Origin: Symbioplanes lichenis | GTDB lineage: Bacteria; Actinomycetota; Actinomycetes; Mycobacteriales; Micromonosporaceae | Reading direction: 5' to 3' | NCBI RefSeq assembly: GCF_030709675.1 | Contig: NZ_JAUZQD010000025.1 | Location: forward strand, 1 to 64,000 | DNA length: 64,000 nt | Part shown: positions 52,214-64,000 of the stretch, piece by piece | Numbering within the stretch: the stretch's first letter is position 1 | Layout: the number at the start of each line of letters is the position of its first letter | Notes under the pieces: generated by a model | Seen by the model: the letters and a program-made list of their open reading frames with translations, nothing else | Databases searched by the model: none | What the model was told of the DNA's origin: nothing | Position numbers and translations under genes: made by a program

Positions 52214-53899
52214 ATGTCACGCACCCTGCTCGTCGCCCCCGGCCAGCCCGGCGCCTATCCGTCGATCGGTGAGGCGCTCTCCGCGGTGGCCGAGGACGCC
52301 GTCGTGTCGCTCGCGCCCGGCACCTATTACGAGGCGCTGTTCATCACCGACCGGGACGTGACGATCGTCGCCGCCCAGGGCGCGGGCACCGTCACGATCG
52401 ACGTGTCGAGCTCGGCGTACGCGACGGTGACCTGCACCGGCGGCAAGGTGGAGCTCCGCGACCTCACCTTGAAGGCCGGTGACGCGGCCGTGGTGACCAG
52501 CGACAACACGCGCCTGTCGATGAGCGGGTGCACGCTCACGGCGGGTCACGGCCCGGCCGTGTCGATCAAGGGGCGGGCGGAGTTCGACCTGAGCCGCTGC
52601 AAGGTGACCGGCGCCCGCTACGGGCTGGTCGTCGAGGAGGCGGACGGCACGGTCGACGGCTGCGAGTTCGCCGACCTCTCGGAGGACGGCATCATCGTGC
52701 GCATCGGCGCGGCGCCGACGATCCGCACCACGACGATCACCCGCTGTGCGAGCCGCGGCATCTATGTCTATCAGTACGGCAAACCGGTCATCGAGGCGTG
52801 CGACATCTCGCAGACCTCCGGCGCCGGGGTGGCCGTGGCCCAGCAGAGCAGCCCGTCGCTGGTCCGCTGCAAGATCCACGACACCCGCGGGCCGGCCGTC
52901 TCGTTCGGGCGGGGCTGCGGCGGCAGTGTCGAGGCGTGCACGTTTGAAAACACCGGGTTGCCGGCGGTGGAGATTCAGGAGGGCGCGACGCCGACAGTGG
53001 TCGAGGGCGCGTCCGGCAAGCGCGCGGTCTTCGGGGCCGAGGCGGCGGCGCAGGCCGTGCAGCAGGACGCCGAGCGCACCGAGGAGCTGCTCGGCGAGCT
53101 GGAGGCGATGGTCGGCCTCGAGGGCGTCAAGGAGGAGGTGCGCGCGCTCATCGACGAGATCCAGGTCAACGAGTGGCGGCGCGCCTCGGGGCTGCCGGTC
53201 AGCGCGGTCAGCCACCACTTGATCTTCGCCGGGGCGCCCGGCACCGGCAAGACGACCGTGGCCCGCATCTACGGCGAGCTGCTGGCCGCGCTCGGCGCGC
53301 TGCCCGGCGGCCCGTTCCGGGAGGTCTCGCGGCGCGACCTGGTCGGGCAATACCTGGGCCACACCGCCGAGAAGACGGCCGCCGCCTTCGACAAGGCCCG
53401 CGGCGGCGTGCTCTTCATCGACGAGGCCTACACGCTGTCGCGGTCGCTCGGCGGTGGCGGCGACTTCGGCCAGGAGGCCATCGACACGCTGGTCAAGCTC
53501 ATGGAGGACCACCGCGACGAGATCGCGGTGATCGCGGCCGGCTACACCGGCGAGATGCTCGACTTCCTCGACGCCAACCCGGGTCTGGCGTCGCGCTTCG
53601 CGAAGACCATCGAGTTCGGCAACTACTCGCCCGAGCAGCTGGTGACGATCGTGAGCCGGATGGCCACCGCCGACGAATACCTGCTCGCCGACCAGGTCAC
53701 CGAGGTGCTGCACCGCCACTTCGCGACGATCGAGCGCGACCAGAATTTCGGCAACGCCCGCGAGGCGCGCAAGCTCTTCGAGGGGGTACGCAAGGCGCAG
53801 GCGCAACGGCTGCGGCAGTCCGGCCGGCGGCCCAGCTTCGACGAGCTGCGCACCGTCGAGGTGGCCGACGTCGTCGCGGCCACCGGAGGCGCGCGATGA
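52214..53899 (+). CDS. EccA-like AAA+ ATPase with N-terminal beta-helix domain
   Basis: A 561-residue protein. Residues 1-275 form a right-handed beta-helix (APGTYYEALFITDRDVTIVA, IRTTTITRCASRGIYVYQYG) in place of the TPR domain of EccA. Residues 295-561 form a CbxX/CfxQ AAA+ domain: Walker A FAGAPGTGKTTVAR near 340, Walker B VLFIDEAYTLSRS near 400, Arg finger NPGLASRF. EccA unfolds or sorts ESX substrates before export. ATG at 52214; the next gene overlaps by four bases. Confidence 0.9.
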   Translation: MSRTLLVAPGQPGAYPSIGEALSAVAEDAVVSLAPGTYYEALFITDRDVTIVAAQGAGTVTIDVSSSAYATVTCTGGKVELRDLTLKAGDAAVVTSDNTRLSMSGCTLTAGHGPAVSIKGRAEFDLSRCKVTGARYGLVVEEADGTVDGCEFADLSEDGIIVRIGAAPTIRTTTITRCASRGIYVYQYGKPVIEACDISQTSGAGVAVAQQSSPSLVRCKIHDTRGPAVSFGRGCGGSVEACTFENTGLPAVEIQEGATPTVVEGASGKRAVFGAEAAAQAVQQDAERTEELLGELEAMVGLEGVKEEVRALIDEIQVNEWRRASGLPVSAVSHHLIFAGAPGTGKTTVARIYGELLAALGALPGGPFREVSRRDLVGQYLGHTAEKTAAAFDKARGGVLFIDEAYTLSRSLGGGGDFGQEAIDTLVKLMEDHRDEIAVIAAGYTGEMLDFLDANPGLASRFAKTIEFGNYSPEQLVTIVSRMATADEYLLADQVTEVLHRHFATIERDQNFGNAREARKLFEGVRKAQAQRLRQSGRRPSFDELRTVEVADVVAATGGAR

Positions 53900-55302
53900 C
53901 CGATCCGTACGGGCGGGCCCTCCCCTATGGACAGCCGGCCGCCCAGCCGCAGCCCGCCCCGGGACAGGCCGCCCCTCAGCCTGTCCTCCCGGCGTACGCG
54001 GGTCAGGCTCGTCCGGCCGCGGCTGCGGCTGCTCAGGCGCAAGTGCAAACGGTGACCGCAACGCGCCCCACCGCGCAGGCTGACTACGACTTCCGCCCCG
54101 GCGCCGCCCCGGCGGAGCCCCCGCCGCCCGCCGTCGTCACCAAGCCCGGCCACCCTCGCCTCGCCAAGACCGCCCTCGGCGCGCTCAGCCTCGGCCAGCT
54201 GCTCGCGTGGCAGCTCGCGGCCGCGGCGATCCTCGCGGCGTACACCCTGGGCAACCTCGTCACCACCATCGCCGTCGCCGTCGTCGCCCTGCTGCTCGTC
54301 TCGCCGACGCTGATCCGCTTCCGCGGCCGCTGGCTCTACCGCTGGTTCGGCGTGTGGCTGCGCTTCCGGGGCCGCCCGCACCGCGCCCCGGCCACCGGCG
54401 AGGGCGCGGCGCTCGACCTGCTGGGGTTCGCCGAGCCGACCGTGGCCCTCGACTCCGTGGAGCTCGACGACCGGCCGGTGGCCCTCCTCACCCATCGGGG
54501 CGGCCTCTGCGCGGTGCTCGAGCTGGGCCCGGAGGACACGGTTCTCTTCGCCGGCGAGCCCGTACGCCTGCCGTCGCCCGTCGCCCTGCTCCCGCTCGCC
54601 GACGCCCACGCGTTCCCGATCACCGCGCAACTGCTCGTGTCCGTCTCACCGGCGCCCGTGGTCGGACCCGGCGTGGTCGAGCGGTCCTATCGCGAGTTGA
54701 CCGGCAACGAGGTCCCCGCCGAGCGCCGCAGCTGGCTGGTCCTGCAGGCCGCGCGCACCGCCGACGCGTACGCCGACGCCGAGCTGCGCCCCGCCCTGCT
54801 CTCCGCCGTCAAGCGCGCCCGCCGTCACCTGCGCATGGACAAGGTGGCCGCCCGCGTGCTCGACCGCGACGGGCTCGTCAGCGCCGTCACCCACCTGGGC
54901 CGCCTCTCCGGCACACCCCCGCGCCCGGCCGGCCCCGAGACCCCGCCCACCGGCCGCGAGACCTGGCGGGCCGCCTGGGTCGAGGAGCTCGTGCACAGCT
55001 GCCGCCGCGTCGTCCACTGGCCGGTGCGCGACTGGCAGCCCGAGGAGATGCTGCTCAAGCTGCCGGCCGTCGGCAGTGTGCTGTCCGTGGCCGTCGCGCA
55101 CAACCCGGCCCGCGTGGCCGAGGACGAGTCGATCCTCGTCGAGGTCGCCTTCCGCCTGGCCGCCCCGGACGCGGGCGTGCTGGCCACCGGCGACCAGGCG
55201 CTCGACGACGCGGTCCGGGCGGCGGGCGGCCGCACCGAACGTTACGACGGGGAACAGGTGCTCGGCCTCGCCGCGACCCTGCCCCTGGGAGGTTTCCTGT
55301 GA
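53896..55302 (+). CDS. eccE: EccE-like T7SS membrane component
   Basis: A 468-residue protein: a Pro/Ala/Gln-rich cytoplasmic stretch (residues 1-90), two membrane helices (QLLAWQLAAAAILAAYTLG and TTIAVAVVALLLVSP), then the EccE fold with RFRGRWLYRWFGVWLRFR and a large extracytoplasmic domain. ATG at 53896 overlaps the EccA-like stop (ATGA). It lies upstream of a GTGA-coupled small gene. Sequence is divergent from mycobacterial EccE, but size, topology and position fit. Confidence 0.85.
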   Translation: MTDPYGRALPYGQPAAQPQPAPGQAAPQPVLPAYAGQARPAAAAAAQAQVQTVTATRPTAQADYDFRPGAAPAEPPPPAVVTKPGHPRLAKTALGALSLGQLLAWQLAAAAILAAYTLGNLVTTIAVAVVALLLVSPTLIRFRGRWLYRWFGVWLRFRGRPHRAPATGEGAALDLLGFAEPTVALDSVELDDRPVALLTHRGGLCAVLELGPEDTVLFAGEPVRLPSPVALLPLADAHAFPITAQLLVSVSPAPVVGPGVVERSYRELTGNEVPAERRSWLVLQAARTADAYADAELRPALLSAVKRARRHLRMDKVAARVLDRDGLVSAVTHLGRLSGTPPRPAGPETPPTGRETWRAAWVEELVHSCRRVVHWPVRDWQPEEMLLKLPAVGSVLSVAVAHNPARVAEDESILVEVAFRLAAPDAGVLATGDQALDDAVRAAGGRTERYDGEQVLGLAATLPLGGFL

Positions 55303-55964
55303 TCGGCGCGACGTTCACCGCCGGGGCCGGCACCTTCGACGACGGTGGCCTTCGCTCGGGCGGCGCCGGACTGGTCGTCGGCCGCAACCGTCAGAAACAG
55401 CCCGTCACGCTGCGCCCCTTCCGCCCCGCGCCCACCCGCATGCTGGTGATCGGCGGCGTCGGCTGCGCGCAGCTGCTGGCCTTCCGGGCCCTGGCGATCG
55501 GCGCCCGGCTGTTCATCCAGACGGCCCGCGAGCAGGTGTGGGACGCGTTCCTGCGCCGCTGCGGCGTCGGCCGCGAGACGGCCGCGTTCCTCCCTCCGGA
55601 GAGCGCCCCGCCCATCGCCGCCACCCTCGGCGCCCCGCACCTGGTCATCGTCGACGCGGGCGCCGCGGTCGGGCCCCCGCCCAGCGCCGGCGGCCCGTGG
55701 CAGGCCACCCTCGTGGTCCGCGACGACCTCGCCTCCTGGGACGAGGGCCTGCTCCAGCAGAGCGACGTGGTCGTCCTCCAGCGTCTCAGCCCGGCCGAGG
55801 CCGCGATGGCCGCGTCGGTGCTGGGCATCCGCCAGGCACAGACCTATCTGCCGCAGCTGCCAGGCGAGATGGTCGGCCTGGTCAGCCGCGCCCGCCTGCA
55901 GTGGGTCATGCTCAGCAGCACCCCGACCGAGCAGGCGCTGCTGGGCTCGGTCGCCCGGCCGTGA
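55299..55964 (+). CDS. Unknown T7SS-associated protein coupled to EccE
   Basis: A 221-residue alpha/beta protein without membrane helix. The segment MLVIGGVGCAQLLAFRALAI looks like a Walker A-like strand-loop-helix lacking the Lys-Ser/Thr. HLVIVDAGAAVG and VVVLQRLSPAEAAM follow as possible strand/helix pairs. GTG at 55299 overlaps the EccE stop in a GTGA arrangement and has GGAGG. Its 3' end carries the first unit of a 51-bp repeat. Function unknown; perhaps a degenerate NTPase that binds EccE. Confidence 0.72.
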   Translation: MIGATFTAGAGTFDDGGLRSGGAGLVVGRNRQKQPVTLRPFRPAPTRMLVIGGVGCAQLLAFRALAIGARLFIQTAREQVWDAFLRRCGVGRETAAFLPPESAPPIAATLGAPHLVIVDAGAAVGPPPSAGGPWQATLVVRDDLASWDEGLLQQSDVVVLQRLSPAEAAMAASVLGIRQAQTYLPQLPGEMVGLVSRARLQWVMLSSTPTEQALLGSVARP

Positions 55965-56118
55965 TGCAGCACCCCGACCGAGCAGGCGCTGCCGGGCTCG
56001 GTCGCCCGGCCGTGATGCAGCACCCCGACCGAGCAGGCGCTGCCGGGCTCGGTCGCCCGGCCGTGAGGCAGCACCCCGACCGAGCAGGCGCTGCCGGGCT
56101 CGATCGCCCGCCCGCGAT
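55915..56118. repeat. 51-bp tandem repeat, four copies
   Basis: Four near-identical 51-bp units start at 55915, 55966, 56017 and 56068. The first lies inside the 221-residue gene and includes its stop codon; the second also ends in TGA at the same place. The last unit has a few changes. Unit length is 17 codons, so the terminating codon is copied in frame. Confidence 0.92.
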
Positions 56119-56129
56119 GCGGTGGGCGG

Positions 56130-56882
56130 CTATCGGACGGTGACGGCGCGGGTGACGACCGATTTGGTGTCGCCCGGATGGATCGCGTCGCTGTAGAGGA
56201 GCCGGATGACTTCCTTGTCCAGCTTGGAATAGCGGGTCGGCGCCGGGAAGTACTTGCCGTAGAAGATGCTGCCCGGGTGCTTGTTCGAGTCCCGGAGCAG
56301 ACCCATGCCCTGGGTCAGCTCCTCGCGGATCAGGTGACAGCGGACGGCGGAGCCGAGACCCGACGAGCGGATCAGGACGTTCGCCGAGGTGATCACGCGG
56401 GCGCCGTTCCATTCGACGTGCACGAAGCCGTCGTTGCCGGTCACGTAGTCGGGTTCCAGTGACTTGAACGTCGCCAGCGGGGCGAAGTGCAGGTCGATGT
56501 CGGCCGGCCCGTTCTTGATCTTCAGGTCGGTCGATCGGCTGAGCGCGTTGAAGTCGGCGACGACCTTGGCCAGACAGGTCTTGGCGCTCTTCGTCGGCTT
56601 GCCGTGCACCTGGATGGTGACCTGGGGCTTGGTCCAGCGGATGACGGGGGCGGACTTCTCGCCGTACTCCGAGCCCAGCGCGATGTCGAAGAAGTAGCCG
56701 AGCCCGGCCTTGCTGATCACCGGTCGGGGCGGCGCCGGCGACGGGGTGACCGAGGGACTGGCCGGGGAGACCAACACGGGCTTCGAGCTGGCCGCGCTCG
56801 GCGAAGGCCCGGCCGGTCGGGTGCACGCGGCCAGGGCCATCGTGGTCAGGAGCAGCACCGGCAGCACAACGCGAAGCGTCAC
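56130..56882 (-). CDS. DUF2927 domain lipoprotein
   Basis: A 250-residue lipoprotein: signal VTLRVVLPVLLLTTMA, lipobox LAAC, then a Pro/Ser-rich spacer and a DUF2927 domain (VHGKPTKSAKTCLAKVVADF, CHLIREELTQGMGLLRDS, GSIFYGKY). This family resembles zinc-dependent metallopeptidases, but a full HExxH is not visible; EELTQ stands in its place. GTG at 56882 has GAGGGA. It is 95 bases downstream of mfd on the same strand. Function unknown. Confidence 0.78.
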   Translation of the reverse strand: MTLRVVLPVLLLTTMALAACTRPAGPSPSAASSKPVLVSPASPSVTPSPAPPRPVISKAGLGYFFDIALGSEYGEKSAPVIRWTKPQVTIQVHGKPTKSAKTCLAKVVADFNALSRSTDLKIKNGPADIDLHFAPLATFKSLEPDYVTGNDGFVHVEWNGARVITSANVLIRSSGLGSAVRCHLIREELTQGMGLLRDSNKHPGSIFYGKYFPAPTRYSKLDKEVIRLLYSDAIHPGDTKSVVTRAVTVR

Positions 56883-56977
56883 GGAAGTCCCTCGAGCCTC
56901 CGGATACGGCACGAAAACCGCAGAGCCGGGCCGCACGATGGTACGGCCCGGGCCTGCGTACGCGTACCCGGGGAATG

Positions 56978-60592
<3,615 letters not shown>

Positions 60593-60777
60593 GAAGAAAT
60601 CTCTCTCGAGAGCACATCGAAAAACCCCTGCGCCCGTTGGACGGGGGGTACCTCACCAAGCTTAGTCCGCCGCACCGGAGAACCGGCGCCACACACAAGT
60701 GCCGGACCGCATGTGCGACAAACCCCTAGATCGGCGGACAAGACTGGCTAAAGGAACTAATTGTCTGGGGAGGCAAT
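60593..60777. promoter_or_regulatory. Divergent region between mfd and the HypX-like gene
   Basis: A 185-base spacer with lower GC near the right end (actaattgtctgg), including GGGGAGG at 60767-60773 as the ribosome site for the plus-strand gene. It must hold two promoters, but no sure core elements were recognised. Confidence 0.35.
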
Positions 60778-62544
60778 GTGCGCATCGTGCTGCTCGTGTC
60801 GGCATTCAACGGCTTGACCCAGCGGGTGTGGTGCGCACTGCGAGAAGCGGGTCACGAGGTCGGCGTCCAGCTGGCCACGAGTCCGGGCGACATGATCGAC
60901 GGCGTCCGGCGGGCGAGCCCCGATCTGGTCGTGTGCCCTTTCCTGAAGGACCGGGTGCCGGCCGAGGTCTGGCGACATTGGCGCACGGTCATCGTCCATC
61001 CGGGGCCCGTGGGCGACCGCGGGCCGTCGTCGCTGGACTGGGCCATCACCGAGTCGGCCCCGACGTGGGGCGTGACCGCGCTGCAGGCCGTGGAGGAGCT
61101 CGACGCGGGCCCGATCTGGGCCGCCCGGACGTTCCCGATGCCGGCCGCCGCGCCCCGCAAGTCGTCGCTCTACTCCGGGCCTGTCGCCGACGCGGCCCTC
61201 GAGTGCGTCTTCGAGGTGGTCGCCAAGGCCGCCGATCCCGGCTTCCGGCCCACCCCGGCGGCCGAGATGACCGTCGAGGTGCGCGGCGCCCGTCCCCGCC
61301 CGGCGATGAAGCAGGCCGACCGCGCCTTCGACTGGTCCGACCCGGCCGAGACGATCGTGCGCCGGATCCGGGCCGGTGACGGTTCCCCGGGCGTACGGAC
61401 CACCGTGGCCGGGCGCGACGTCTACGCGTACGACGCCCATCCGGGCCTGACCCGCGGCGCGCGCCCCGGCACGGTCCTCGGCCGGCGTCAGGGCGCCGTG
61501 CTCGTGGCGACCGGCGACGCCAGCGTGTGGCTGGGTCATCTGCGCGAGCCGGACGGCGTGAAGCTGCCGGCGACGACCCTGCTCGGGCGCGACCTGGCCG
61601 GCGTGCCGCAGTCGCCCCTGCCGATCGGCGCCGAGCCGGAGGGCCCGGTCTACCGGCAGATCCGCTACCGGCGGTCCGGGGCCGTGGGCTGGCTGACCTT
61701 CGACTTCTACAACGGCGCCATGTCGCCGGGGCACTGCCGCCGGCTGCTCGCCGCGTTCCGGCACGCCGCGGGCCAGGACACCCGGGTGCTCGTGCTGCGC
61801 GGCGGCACGGACGCCTTCAGCAACGGCATCCACCTCAACGTGATCGAGGCGGCCGCGGACCCCGCCGGCGCCGCGTGGGCGAACATCAAGGCGATCAACG
61901 CGGTCTGCCGCGAGCTGATCACCTGCTCCGGGCAGGTGACGATCGCCGCGTACGCGGGCAGCGCCGGAGCGGGCGGCGTCATGCTCGGCCTCGGGGCGGA
62001 CGTCGTGGCGGCCCGTGACGGCATCGTCCTGAACCCCCACTACGACATGGGCCTGTACGGCTCCGAGCTGCACACCTTCACCCTGCCCCGGCGCGTCGGG
62101 GCGGAGACGGCCCAGCGCCTCGTCGACCAGCGGCTGCCGGTGAGCGCCCGGCGGGCCCGGTCGCTCGGTCTGGTCGACGAGGTCGGGCCGCGCCACCCCG
62201 ACGCGTACGGGGAATGGCTGCAGGCGCTCGCCGTCCGGCTGGCCGATCCCCGGTCCGCCCGGAAGCGCCGGACAGAGAAGGCGCGCCGGGCCGGGGCGGA
62301 GCGGGTGCCGCTCGACGTCTACGAGACCCGGGAGCTGGCCGAGATGAGCAGCGACATCTTCGGCGACCGCTCCGGATTCGCCGCCGCCCGGCACGCTTTC
62401 GTCGGCAAGGCGCGACCGGCCCGCACCCCCGATAACCTGCTGCTACATGCAAATAGGCGCGCGATCAAGCCGGTGATGTCCCAGCATGCGGGACGGGAGA
62501 AGATCGAAGCGGCGGTCCGTCCGGCCGTCCCGATCTCCGCCTGA
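60778..62544 (+). CDS. hypX: HypX-like formyltransferase/enoyl-CoA hydratase fusion
   Basis: A 588-residue protein. The N-terminal half is formyltransferase-like (HPGPVGDRGPSSLDWAI), with the FMT C-terminal domain after it. The C-terminal half is a crotonase domain (RGGTDAFSNGIHLNVIEAA, AYAGSAGAGGVMLGLGAD). This order is that of HypX/HoxX, which makes the CO ligand for [NiFe]-hydrogenase from formyl-tetrahydrofolate. No hydrogenase gene is in the window. GTG at 60778 has GGGGAGG; an overlapping ATG at 60776 is out of frame. Confidence 0.88.
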   Translation: MRIVLLVSAFNGLTQRVWCALREAGHEVGVQLATSPGDMIDGVRRASPDLVVCPFLKDRVPAEVWRHWRTVIVHPGPVGDRGPSSLDWAITESAPTWGVTALQAVEELDAGPIWAARTFPMPAAAPRKSSLYSGPVADAALECVFEVVAKAADPGFRPTPAAEMTVEVRGARPRPAMKQADRAFDWSDPAETIVRRIRAGDGSPGVRTTVAGRDVYAYDAHPGLTRGARPGTVLGRRQGAVLVATGDASVWLGHLREPDGVKLPATTLLGRDLAGVPQSPLPIGAEPEGPVYRQIRYRRSGAVGWLTFDFYNGAMSPGHCRRLLAAFRHAAGQDTRVLVLRGGTDAFSNGIHLNVIEAAADPAGAAWANIKAINAVCRELITCSGQVTIAAYAGSAGAGGVMLGLGADVVAARDGIVLNPHYDMGLYGSELHTFTLPRRVGAETAQRLVDQRLPVSARRARSLGLVDEVGPRHPDAYGEWLQALAVRLADPRSARKRRTEKARRAGAERVPLDVYETRELAEMSSDIFGDRSGFAAARHAFVGKARPARTPDNLLLHANRRAIKPVMSQHAGREKIEAAVRPAVPISA

Positions 62545-62806
62545 TGCCCGCGACAAATCCGGATATTGCCGGGCGGTTTTCGTCACTCTCCGAATCCTTC
62601 TCGGATCGGAGAGCGGCGGCGTTCACCATTCCGCAATCTGTCCATGGAATGTTGTGAAGCCATAAAACCGCAGCTCAGGCGGCTGATCAGCCCATTAATG
62701 AACGCAAATAATCACCCGGACAACGCAAGCCCCGCGGTCGGCGTTGTCACGATCCGTCATGCCCGCTGCCGGGCTGACCCGTTGTCGCACGACGTGGAAG
62801 GAAGCC
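62545..62806. promoter_or_regulatory. Less GC-rich leader upstream of the glycosyltransferase gene
   Basis: This 262-base spacer is visibly richer in A/T than the rest (e.g. ccataaaaccgc, gaacgcaaataatcacc). It contains a hairpin ctctccg/cggagag near 62586-62613, perhaps the HypX terminator. The remainder likely carries the promoter and a long leader for the glycosyltransferase gene. No known riboswitch pattern was recognised. Confidence 0.4.
62586..62613 (+). terminator. Weak hairpin after the HypX-like gene
   Basis: A 7-bp arm pair (ctctccg/cggagag), one bulged A and a further 4 bp (atcc/ggat) close a 5-base loop. It lies 41 bases after the stop. It lacks a T tract, so assignment as terminator is tentative. 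Confidence 0.45.
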
Positions 62807-64000
62807 ATGAGCGTTGTTCAGACCCCGCCCCCGGGATCCGGACGCCCCCGCAACCCTGAACCACCGGTCGACGAGACGACGGTCATCCCGGCTCCGCGCA
62901 ACCAGCACGAGCTGGAGAACCTCAGCGGCGGCAACGATCAGACCCACATCCTCCCGTTCCGGTACAGCTACAGCGCGTACAGCGTGCTGGCCGGGCCGGC
63001 GGAGCTGCGCACCAACCGCAAGGACCCGTACCGGGTCAGGATGCGCCGGCTCGCCCGGCGCCGGCCGGTGGCGACGGTGTTCATCACGCTGTTCGCCTTC
63101 GCGTTCGAGACCACGTTCTTCGCCTGGCTGATCTCCGCCATCGAGCTGCCCGACCCGGATCTCCGGCCGGTCGTCTTCGGCGCCACCGTGTTCATGATCG
63201 CGGCGACGTCCCTGATCGAGTTGTTCCGTCTGGTCAACGTCGTGACCCTGTGCCTGGCAACGATCTGGGCGCGAGATCCTGTCCCCGTCGTGCCGGACAG
63301 CAAGCTGCGCGTCGCCTTCCTGACCACGATCGTCCCCGGCAAGGAGCCGCTGGAGATGGTCGAGCAGACCCTGGTCGCGGCGCTCAAGATCAGACACCCC
63401 GGCCCGTACGACGTCTGGCTGCTCGACGAGGGCGACGACCCCGAGGTCAAGGCGATGTGCAGGCGCCGGGGCATCCGGCACTACACGCGCAAGGGCCTGC
63501 CGCAGTACAACATGCCCGCGGGCGCGATGAAGGCGAAGACCAAGCACGGCAACTACAACTCGTGGATCGACCGGCACGGGGACTCGTACGACGTCTTCGT
63601 CTCGGTCGACCCGGACCACGTGCCGCAGCCCAACTTCTGCGAGCGGCTGCTCGGCTACTTCGACGACCCGGACGTGGGGTTCGTCGTCGGCCCGCAGGTC
63701 TACGGCAACTACGACAGCGTCGTCACCCGCTGGGCCGAGTCGCAGCAGTACCTCTTCCACTCGCTGCTGCAGCGCGCCGGCAACAAGCGCGGCATCGCCA
63801 TGCTCGTCGGCACGAACAACGCCGTCCGGATCTCGGCCCTGCGCAGCATCGGCGGTCTGCAGGACTCGATCACCGAGGACATGGCGACCAGCCTCGTCAT
63901 GCACAGCACGAACAATCCGGCGACGGGCAAGCGCTGGCGCTCGGTCTACACCCCGGACGTGCTGGCCGTCGGCGAGGGCCCGTCCAGCTGGACGGACTAC
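62807..64000 (+). CDS. Cellulose synthase-like family 2 glycosyltransferase (5' part)
   Basis: The first 398 residues of a larger membrane protein cut by the window edge. Two membrane helices at about 85-105 and 120-145 (FITLFAFAFETTFFAWLI) precede a GT-A domain. The domain has VWLLDEGDDPE, VSVDPDHVP (DxD) and SITEDMATSL (catalytic TED). The QxxRW motif and the later helices would be beyond the edge. It resembles BcsA-type synthases making beta-glucans. ATG at 62807 has GGAAGGAAG. Confidence 0.88.
   Translation, partial: MSVVQTPPPGSGRPRNPEPPVDETTVIPAPRNQHELENLSGGNDQTHILPFRYSYSAYSVLAGPAELRTNRKDPYRVRMRRLARRRPVATVFITLFAFAFETTFFAWLISAIELPDPDLRPVVFGATVFMIAATSLIELFRLVNVVTLCLATIWARDPVPVVPDSKLRVAFLTTIVPGKEPLEMVEQTLVAALKIRHPGPYDVWLLDEGDDPEVKAMCRRRGIRHYTRKGLPQYNMPAGAMKAKTKHGNYNSWIDRHGDSYDVFVSVDPDHVPQPNFCERLLGYFDDPDVGFVVGPQVYGNYDSVVTRWAESQQYLFHSLLQRAGNKRGIAMLVGTNNAVRISALRSIGGLQDSITEDMATSLVMHSTNNPATGKRWRSVYTPDVLAVGEGPSSWTDY

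Noticed and set aside
55915..56118. Possible CRISPR array
   Set aside because: The 51-bp units are directly adjacent with no unique spacers and no cas genes nearby.

Overview
This window is very GC-rich, densely coding and has many GTG/TTG starts and ATGA/GTGA gene overlaps. Together with the type VII secretion (T7SS/ESX) genes, the divIC-DUF501-ppx block and a Leu tRNA reading the rare UUA codon, this points to an actinomycete. I infer Micromonosporaceae (Actinoplanes-like), but the genus cannot be proven from the window alone.

Left part (1-20.5 kb) is mostly chromosomal core on the minus strand: an HtrA-like protease, a Bax-inhibitor-1 family membrane protein, an Rsm22-type methyltransferase, tRNA-Leu(UAA), a type II NADH dehydrogenase, a DUF4129 / membrane protein / MoxR ATPase / DUF58 operon, family-5 uracil-DNA glycosylase, Ppx/GppA phosphatase, an ArgA-like acetyltransferase, DUF501, a DivIC/FtsB-like protein, enolase, a PilZ protein, a lipoprotein, a DUF885 hydrolase, MazG and a SurA-like lipoprotein. 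A 0.7-kb gene-free gap (16.39-17.10 kb) holds a large inverted repeat and a degenerate heptanucleotide array.

Middle part (20.5-56 kb) is a T7SS island. An 11-kb minus-strand open frame encodes a CpnT-like N-terminus, a Ser/Thr/Pro-rich linker and a series of toxin-like domains: YwqJ-type deaminase, papain-fold, RelA/SpoT-like, a Rossmann-like module and a calpain-like protease. It is preceded by YbaB-like and WXG100 genes and followed by a SUKH immunity gene. The secretion machinery follows: mycosin, two WXG100 proteins, EccB, three immunity paralogs, EccD, EccC, two probable substrates, a second mycosin, a membrane beta-helix protein, a double SseB-domain protein, a deaminase/SUKH-like fusion, an EccA-type AAA+ ATPase fused to a beta-helix, EccE and a small unknown partner. 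A 51-bp tandem repeat closes the island.

Right part (56-64 kb) returns to core genes: a DUF2927 lipoprotein, mfd, a HypX-like protein and the 5' part of a cellulose-synthase-like glycosyltransferase that runs off the window. In Mycobacterium tuberculosis mfd, mazG, eno, divIC, the DUF501 gene and ppx2 are clustered, so the T7SS island appears to split a conserved block.

The most unusual items are the beta-helix/AAA+ fusion with its membrane-bound paralog, and the composite toxin frame, which is interrupted by an out-of-frame gene and by an opposite-strand gene.
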